Below are positions 60,545-64,000 of a stretch of 64,000 bases of DNA, in pieces. The stretch is from Jejuia pallidilutea. GTDB taxonomy: Bacteria > Bacteroidota > Bacteroidia > Flavobacteriales > Flavobacteriaceae. How positions within the stretch are numbered: position 1 is the stretch's first letter; the number at the start of each line of letters is the position of its first letter. A program made the translations under genes and the position numbers. The notes beneath the pieces were generated by a model. It did not search any database, was not told the origin of the DNA, and was given only the letters and a program-made list of their open reading frames with translations. Location of the stretch: assembly GCF_002973595.1 (NCBI RefSeq), contig NZ_PVEO01000006.1, forward strand, positions 186,001-250,000. Direction: 5' to 3'.

Positions 60545-62575
60545 TTAATTAACTTCTGGTAAATAGTTATAATTTTCGCTATAGTTTAGCATTTGTTCTT
60601 CAAAGGTTTTAGGTTGTTCAATGCTAATTTTAGTTATTTCTCCATTTTCGGTATCAGCAACTAATACAGGATTTACAAAACCGCTGTAAGGTGCAGAAGT
60701 AAACTGCTTGTTACGTTCTAAAACCTCGGCGTGCACATCTTGGTCTACCTTAACCCCATAAGTTTCAACCAAAGCTTCAACAGCAGCATAATCACCTTCA
60801 GATTTTATACGCTGTGTTTCTCTTAATAGCTCACCAAATAATTCATGTAATTTGTCATAATCATTAATATTAAAATAGGTTTTCCCATCTTTGGTAACCT
60901 TTTCTATAACATTGTCTTTTTTTCCTTTTTCAAATACCCAAGCAGAAACCCATTGCCTGTTACGCATGTGCGCTTCTTCTACATCATCCCCTAAATTTAA
61001 TCGGATAAGTTGCGTCATCAAGCCATTTCTTATATACCCATCATAAGCAGCCATTCCAACCTTTTTCCAATCGTCTACCAATCCTAGTTCTTGTAATTTA
61101 GGATTGTATAAGTAATACAGCCCTACCAAATCTGCACGACCTTCTTCTAAAGTAGAAGCATAATTTTTTAAGGTTTCTTTGGTCTCTCCTACACCCGGAT
61201 TTAATTGCCCAGAGGCATGACCAATTACTTCATGTAATGCAGTATGGAGTTTGTCGGCTAGTTGTCCGTATTGCTTTTCCAATTCATACTCCTCTTCATC
61301 ATGCACAAACTCTTTTAAGCGCCCTGTGCTTCCAGCATTATTATAAGCGTTAATAATATTACCTAGTGAAACCGATTTACTACCAACCTCGGCACGAATC
61401 CAATTAGCATTTGGCAGGTTAACGCCTATTGGTGTGCTTGGAGACGCATCTCCAGCTTCACCAGCCACATTAACAACTTTATAGGTTACACCTACCACAT
61501 TTTTCTTTTTATGTGCGTCCATTAATGTAGAATTGTCTTCAAACCATTGTGCATTATCTGATAATACCTTCATTTTTTGAGACATATCAAAATCATTTAT
61601 TTGTACAATAGTTTCATAAGAACCTCTGTAGCCTAACGGATCGTTATAAACTTCAATAAAACTGTTTATGTAATCTATATTTCCTTCCGTTGCAGCTGTC
61701 CAAGCTACATTGTAATCATCCCAAGTTTGTAAATCTCCTGTTTTGTAATATTCTATTAACAAACCAAGTGCATCGCCTTGTGCTTTATTTTCCGCAACAC
61801 CTTTTGCCAACTCTAACCACTTAACAATTTCGTCAATAGCTTCGCCATATAATCCACCAGATTTATACACACGCTCTTTAAGCTCGCCATTTTCTTTTAC
61901 CAATTGCGAGTTTAAACCAAACGATAATGGTTTTTCTGGATTTGGTGATTTTTTTTGCTTGTAGAAATTAATAACATCAGCATTGGTAACGTTAGGGCCA
62001 TAAAAGTTAACCGCAGAAAGTGCTACATTATCTACACCTTTAGCTTGGTTTACTTTTTTTGCATCTTTATCGTTAAAAATAACATCAAAAGGTTCGCCTT
62101 CTAAGGTTGTGTTGGTTTCTGCTAATAACTGTTTTAAATAATCAGAAGAAAACTCTGGCTTTAACTTATCGTTTGAGTAGTGATGGTGAACACCATTACT
62201 AAACCAAACACGCTTTAAATAGGTTTCAAAAGCGTTCCACGCTTCTGTAGTTTTATCGCCTTTATAATTTTTGTATACATTTTCTAAGGCATTTCTTATT
62301 TTGAGGTTGTGACGGTAATTTTGATCCCACATAATATCCCGCCCAGATAAACCAGCTTGTGTTAAATAGTACACTAATTTTTGCTCTTTTAAAGAAAGTT
62401 TATCCCAACCTGGTATTTGGTAGCGTAATATTTTAATATCGGCAAATTGCTCCACATTATAATCAAAGTCTTGTTGTGCTTCAATTTTAGTTTCATCTTT
62501 AGTAGCTGTTTTGTCGTTACCACAAGACAAAACCAATGCAGCTACCATGAATAGTAATACAAATTTTAGTTTCAT
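60545..62575 (-). CDS. M49 family dipeptidyl peptidase III-like lipoprotein
   Basis: 676 residues, very close to the 675-residue enzyme of Bacteroides thetaiotaomicron. A lipoprotein signal has lipobox VLSC (Cys at 18). The metal site is HEVIGH (H448, E449, H453), the HExxGH form of M49 enzymes, with the third ligand region LEEGRADLVG (E477/E478). It should cleave dipeptides from the N-terminus of short peptides. The lipid anchor suggests a periplasmic or surface place, unlike the cytosolic eukaryotic enzymes. Divergent from the SRPBCC gene. Confidence 0.92.
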   Translation of the reverse strand: MKLKFVLLFMVAALVLSCGNDKTATKDETKIEAQQDFDYNVEQFADIKILRYQIPGWDKLSLKEQKLVYYLTQAGLSGRDIMWDQNYRHNLKIRNALENVYKNYKGDKTTEAWNAFETYLKRVWFSNGVHHHYSNDKLKPEFSSDYLKQLLAETNTTLEGEPFDVIFNDKDAKKVNQAKGVDNVALSAVNFYGPNVTNADVINFYKQKKSPNPEKPLSFGLNSQLVKENGELKERVYKSGGLYGEAIDEIVKWLELAKGVAENKAQGDALGLLIEYYKTGDLQTWDDYNVAWTAATEGNIDYINSFIEVYNDPLGYRGSYETIVQINDFDMSQKMKVLSDNAQWFEDNSTLMDAHKKKNVVGVTYKVVNVAGEAGDASPSTPIGVNLPNANWIRAEVGSKSVSLGNIINAYNNAGSTGRLKEFVHDEEEYELEKQYGQLADKLHTALHEVIGHASGQLNPGVGETKETLKNYASTLEEGRADLVGLYYLYNPKLQELGLVDDWKKVGMAAYDGYIRNGLMTQLIRLNLGDDVEEAHMRNRQWVSAWVFEKGKKDNVIEKVTKDGKTYFNINDYDKLHELFGELLRETQRIKSEGDYAAVEALVETYGVKVDQDVHAEVLERNKQFTSAPYSGFVNPVLVADTENGEITKISIEQPKTFEEQMLNYSENYNYLPEVN

Positions 62576-62761
62576 AAGGTTATTTTGAGTTTTGATTTAT
62601 TTTCAGAATTTAGGCCAATTATCGTATTTTGATTATTGATTAATGTGAAATTTCAATTTTTAGTTATTGAAAATCTATAATTAGTACAACAAATGTAACA
62701 ATTTATTAAACGAAAATTTAAAAATAACTATATTTGTTTTAAACAAACCACACCTATAAAT

Positions 62762-63781
62762 ATGAAAGCCATAAAGTATATTTTCTTTCTATTACTTATT
62801 GCCATAATTGGGTTAGCAATTTATATTGCAGTGCAACCCAATTCGTTTGAAGTTACAAGAACTAAAACCATAAATGCGCCTGTGCCAGTAGTGTATAATA
62901 ATGTGATTGATTATAAGAATTGGGAAGCATGGTCGTCTTGGGTTGAAGCCGATCCTGACATGAAAATTACACTTCCAGAAAAAACCTTAGGAATTGGAGG
63001 CTCTTACCAATGGGAAGATAAAGATGGTGTTGGCACTATGAAAACCACCAAAGCTATTCCAAACGAAACCATACACCAAAAAATGCAATTTGCAGATTTT
63101 CCACCATCAGATATCACTTGGACTTTTAAACCAAATGCAGATGGCTCCACCGAAACTACTTGGACAATTTCTGGTAAAGACTTGCCTTTTGGCTTTAAAG
63201 CCTTCGCTACCTTTATGGGCGGTATGGAACAACAAATTGGTCCGCACTATGAACGTAGTTTAGAAAAACTAGATAGTGTTTTAGTGGCCGATATGAAAAA
63301 ATACAGCATTACAGTAAACGGCGTTACCGAGCATAGTGGTGGATTTTACATATTTAACTCCGTATCCTGTAAAATTCCCGATATGCCAAAACATGTACAG
63401 CAAATGATGCCTAAATTAGGTGCTTATGCCATGGAAAATAATATAAAAATGGCAGGCGCCCCGTTTAACTACTACCATAAATGGGATGAAGCCAATAATA
63501 CAGTGATGTTCTCTTGCTGTATACCTACCATTAACAAAATAGTTTCTACCAACCCAGAGATTCTTACCGGGCAATTACAATCGTTTAAAGCGCTTAAAAC
63601 AACATTAAAAGGCGATTATAAAAATTTAAAGGAAGCTTGGGAAACCACAATGAAATACATAACTGAAAATGGATTAGAAACCGATGAAAACGGACCAATG
63701 CTAGAGGCTTATACAAACGACCCCATGCAACACCCAAATCCAGCAGATTGGACCACCGAAATTTATATAGCACTTAAATAG
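62762..63781 (+). CDS. SRPBCC domain protein with C-terminal GyrI-like domain
   Basis: 339 residues. One N-terminal membrane helix (5-24) is followed by a SRPBCC/polyketide-cyclase fold (about 30-175), with the typical NAPVPVVYNNVIDYKNWEAWSSW and DITWTFKPNADGSTETTWTISGKDLPF segments. A GyrI-like small-molecule-binding domain covers about 185-339 (GFYIFNSVSCKIPDMPK, GAPFNYYHKWDEA). A -7-like box TATATTTG lies at 62729-62736. It probably binds a small hydrophobic ligand in the periplasm or on the membrane; the ligand is unknown. CrcB begins 3 bases after the stop, suggesting an operon. Confidence 0.85.
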   Translation: MKAIKYIFFLLLIAIIGLAIYIAVQPNSFEVTRTKTINAPVPVVYNNVIDYKNWEAWSSWVEADPDMKITLPEKTLGIGGSYQWEDKDGVGTMKTTKAIPNETIHQKMQFADFPPSDITWTFKPNADGSTETTWTISGKDLPFGFKAFATFMGGMEQQIGPHYERSLEKLDSVLVADMKKYSITVNGVTEHSGGFYIFNSVSCKIPDMPKHVQQMMPKLGAYAMENNIKMAGAPFNYYHKWDEANNTVMFSCCIPTINKIVSTNPEILTGQLQSFKALKTTLKGDYKNLKEAWETTMKYITENGLETDENGPMLEAYTNDPMQHPNPADWTTEIYIALK

Positions 63782-63784
63782 TTT

Positions 63785-64000
63785 ATGAAGCAGGTTTTAC
63801 TGGTATTTTTAGGCGGTGGTTTTGGTAGCGTGTTGCGTTACCTTATAGGTAAATTTTTAAATAATACTGAAAATGGTATACCTTACGGTACGTTTGCGGC
63901 TAATATTTTAGGAAGTTTATTAATAGGTATCGTACTTGGTTTAGCGGCTAAGAATGATACACTAACCCAAAACCAAACTTTGCTTTTGGCTACTGGTTTC
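63785..64000 (+). CDS. crcB: Fluoride ion transporter CrcB, N-terminal part (3'-partial)
   Basis: 72 codons to the end of the window, with no stop. The protein starts MKQVLLVFLGGGFGSVLRYLIG and has the CrcB/Fluc signature GGGFGSVLRY and the conserved TFAANILGSLLIGI (about 36-49), the asparagine of the fluoride channel. Fluc proteins are dual-topology fluoride channels. It lies only 3 bases after the SRPBCC gene, so no fluoride riboswitch can be placed directly in front of it. Confidence 0.93.
   Translation, partial: MKQVLLVFLGGGFGSVLRYLIGKFLNNTENGIPYGTFAANILGSLLIGIVLGLAAKNDTLTQNQTLLLATGF

Noticed and set aside
63700-63784. Fluoride riboswitch before crcB
   Set aside because: Only 3 bases separate crcB from the preceding coding region, and I see no crcB-type motif in the last part of that gene.

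Overview
The window is AT-rich chromosomal DNA from a member of the Bacteroidota, almost certainly the family Flavobacteriaceae. The evidence is type IX secretion system (T9SS) genes and substrates (PorP/SprF-like, PorQ, type A and type B C-terminal sorting domains), Bacteroidota-style promoters (TTG, 17-20 nt, TAnnTTTG), near absence of Shine-Dalgarno sequences, and flavobacterial versions of rpsA, lon, uvrA and a fused E1 alpha/beta dehydrogenase. I see no rRNA, tRNA, CRISPR array, transposase or prophage.

Layout. 1-12.4 kb: the 3' part of a giant SprB-like surface protein with its PorP/SprF partner, an M1 aminopeptidase, a PHP-ACT-ACT protein, RecG and a leucine-rich T9SS cargo. 12.4-13 kb: a gene-free stretch with hairpin and REP-like elements. 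13-20.6 kb: rpsA, a BON-LysM protein, cmk, porQ, a LysM protein and lon. 20.8-34 kb: mostly housekeeping and envelope genes (rhomboid, acyltransferase, nhaA, glmM, ACP phosphodiesterase, uvrA, LOG), ending with a large M1-like protein that appears to have lost its zinc site and gained an outer-membrane barrel. 34-47 kb: fused 2-oxoacid dehydrogenase E1, cardiolipin synthase, a fasciclin gene divergent from an ECF sigma/RskA anti-sigma pair, mnmD, ilvE and small genes.

47-60.3 kb is the most unusual part. A three-gene operon (lipoprotein, TPR sensor histidine kinase, NarL/LuxR-type response regulator) is followed by a small secreted protein, a beta-helix protein with a large repeat-rich T9SS cargo, an outer-membrane-protein-like gene, an LRR T9SS cargo and an orphan LuxR-type DNA-binding protein. 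Upstream of these transcription units lies the same composite element: a palindrome CCCCARTAYTGGGG (one copy ACCCAGTATTGGGT), then exactly 24 nt, then a -7 box TAnnTTTG. Five copies are clear and a sixth upstream of the small secreted protein is degenerate but has the same 24-nt spacing. The palindrome sits where the -33 element should be, so this looks like a local, activator-dependent surface-protein regulon controlled by the two-component system and/or the orphan LuxR protein, with the two-component operon inside its own regulon. I know of no description of it.

60.3-64 kb: a possible 28-residue membrane peptide, an M49 dipeptidyl peptidase III-like lipoprotein, an SRPBCC/GyrI-like protein and the start of crcB, cut by the window end. 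All functional calls rest on motifs and recognised family resemblance read from the sequence; no database search was run.
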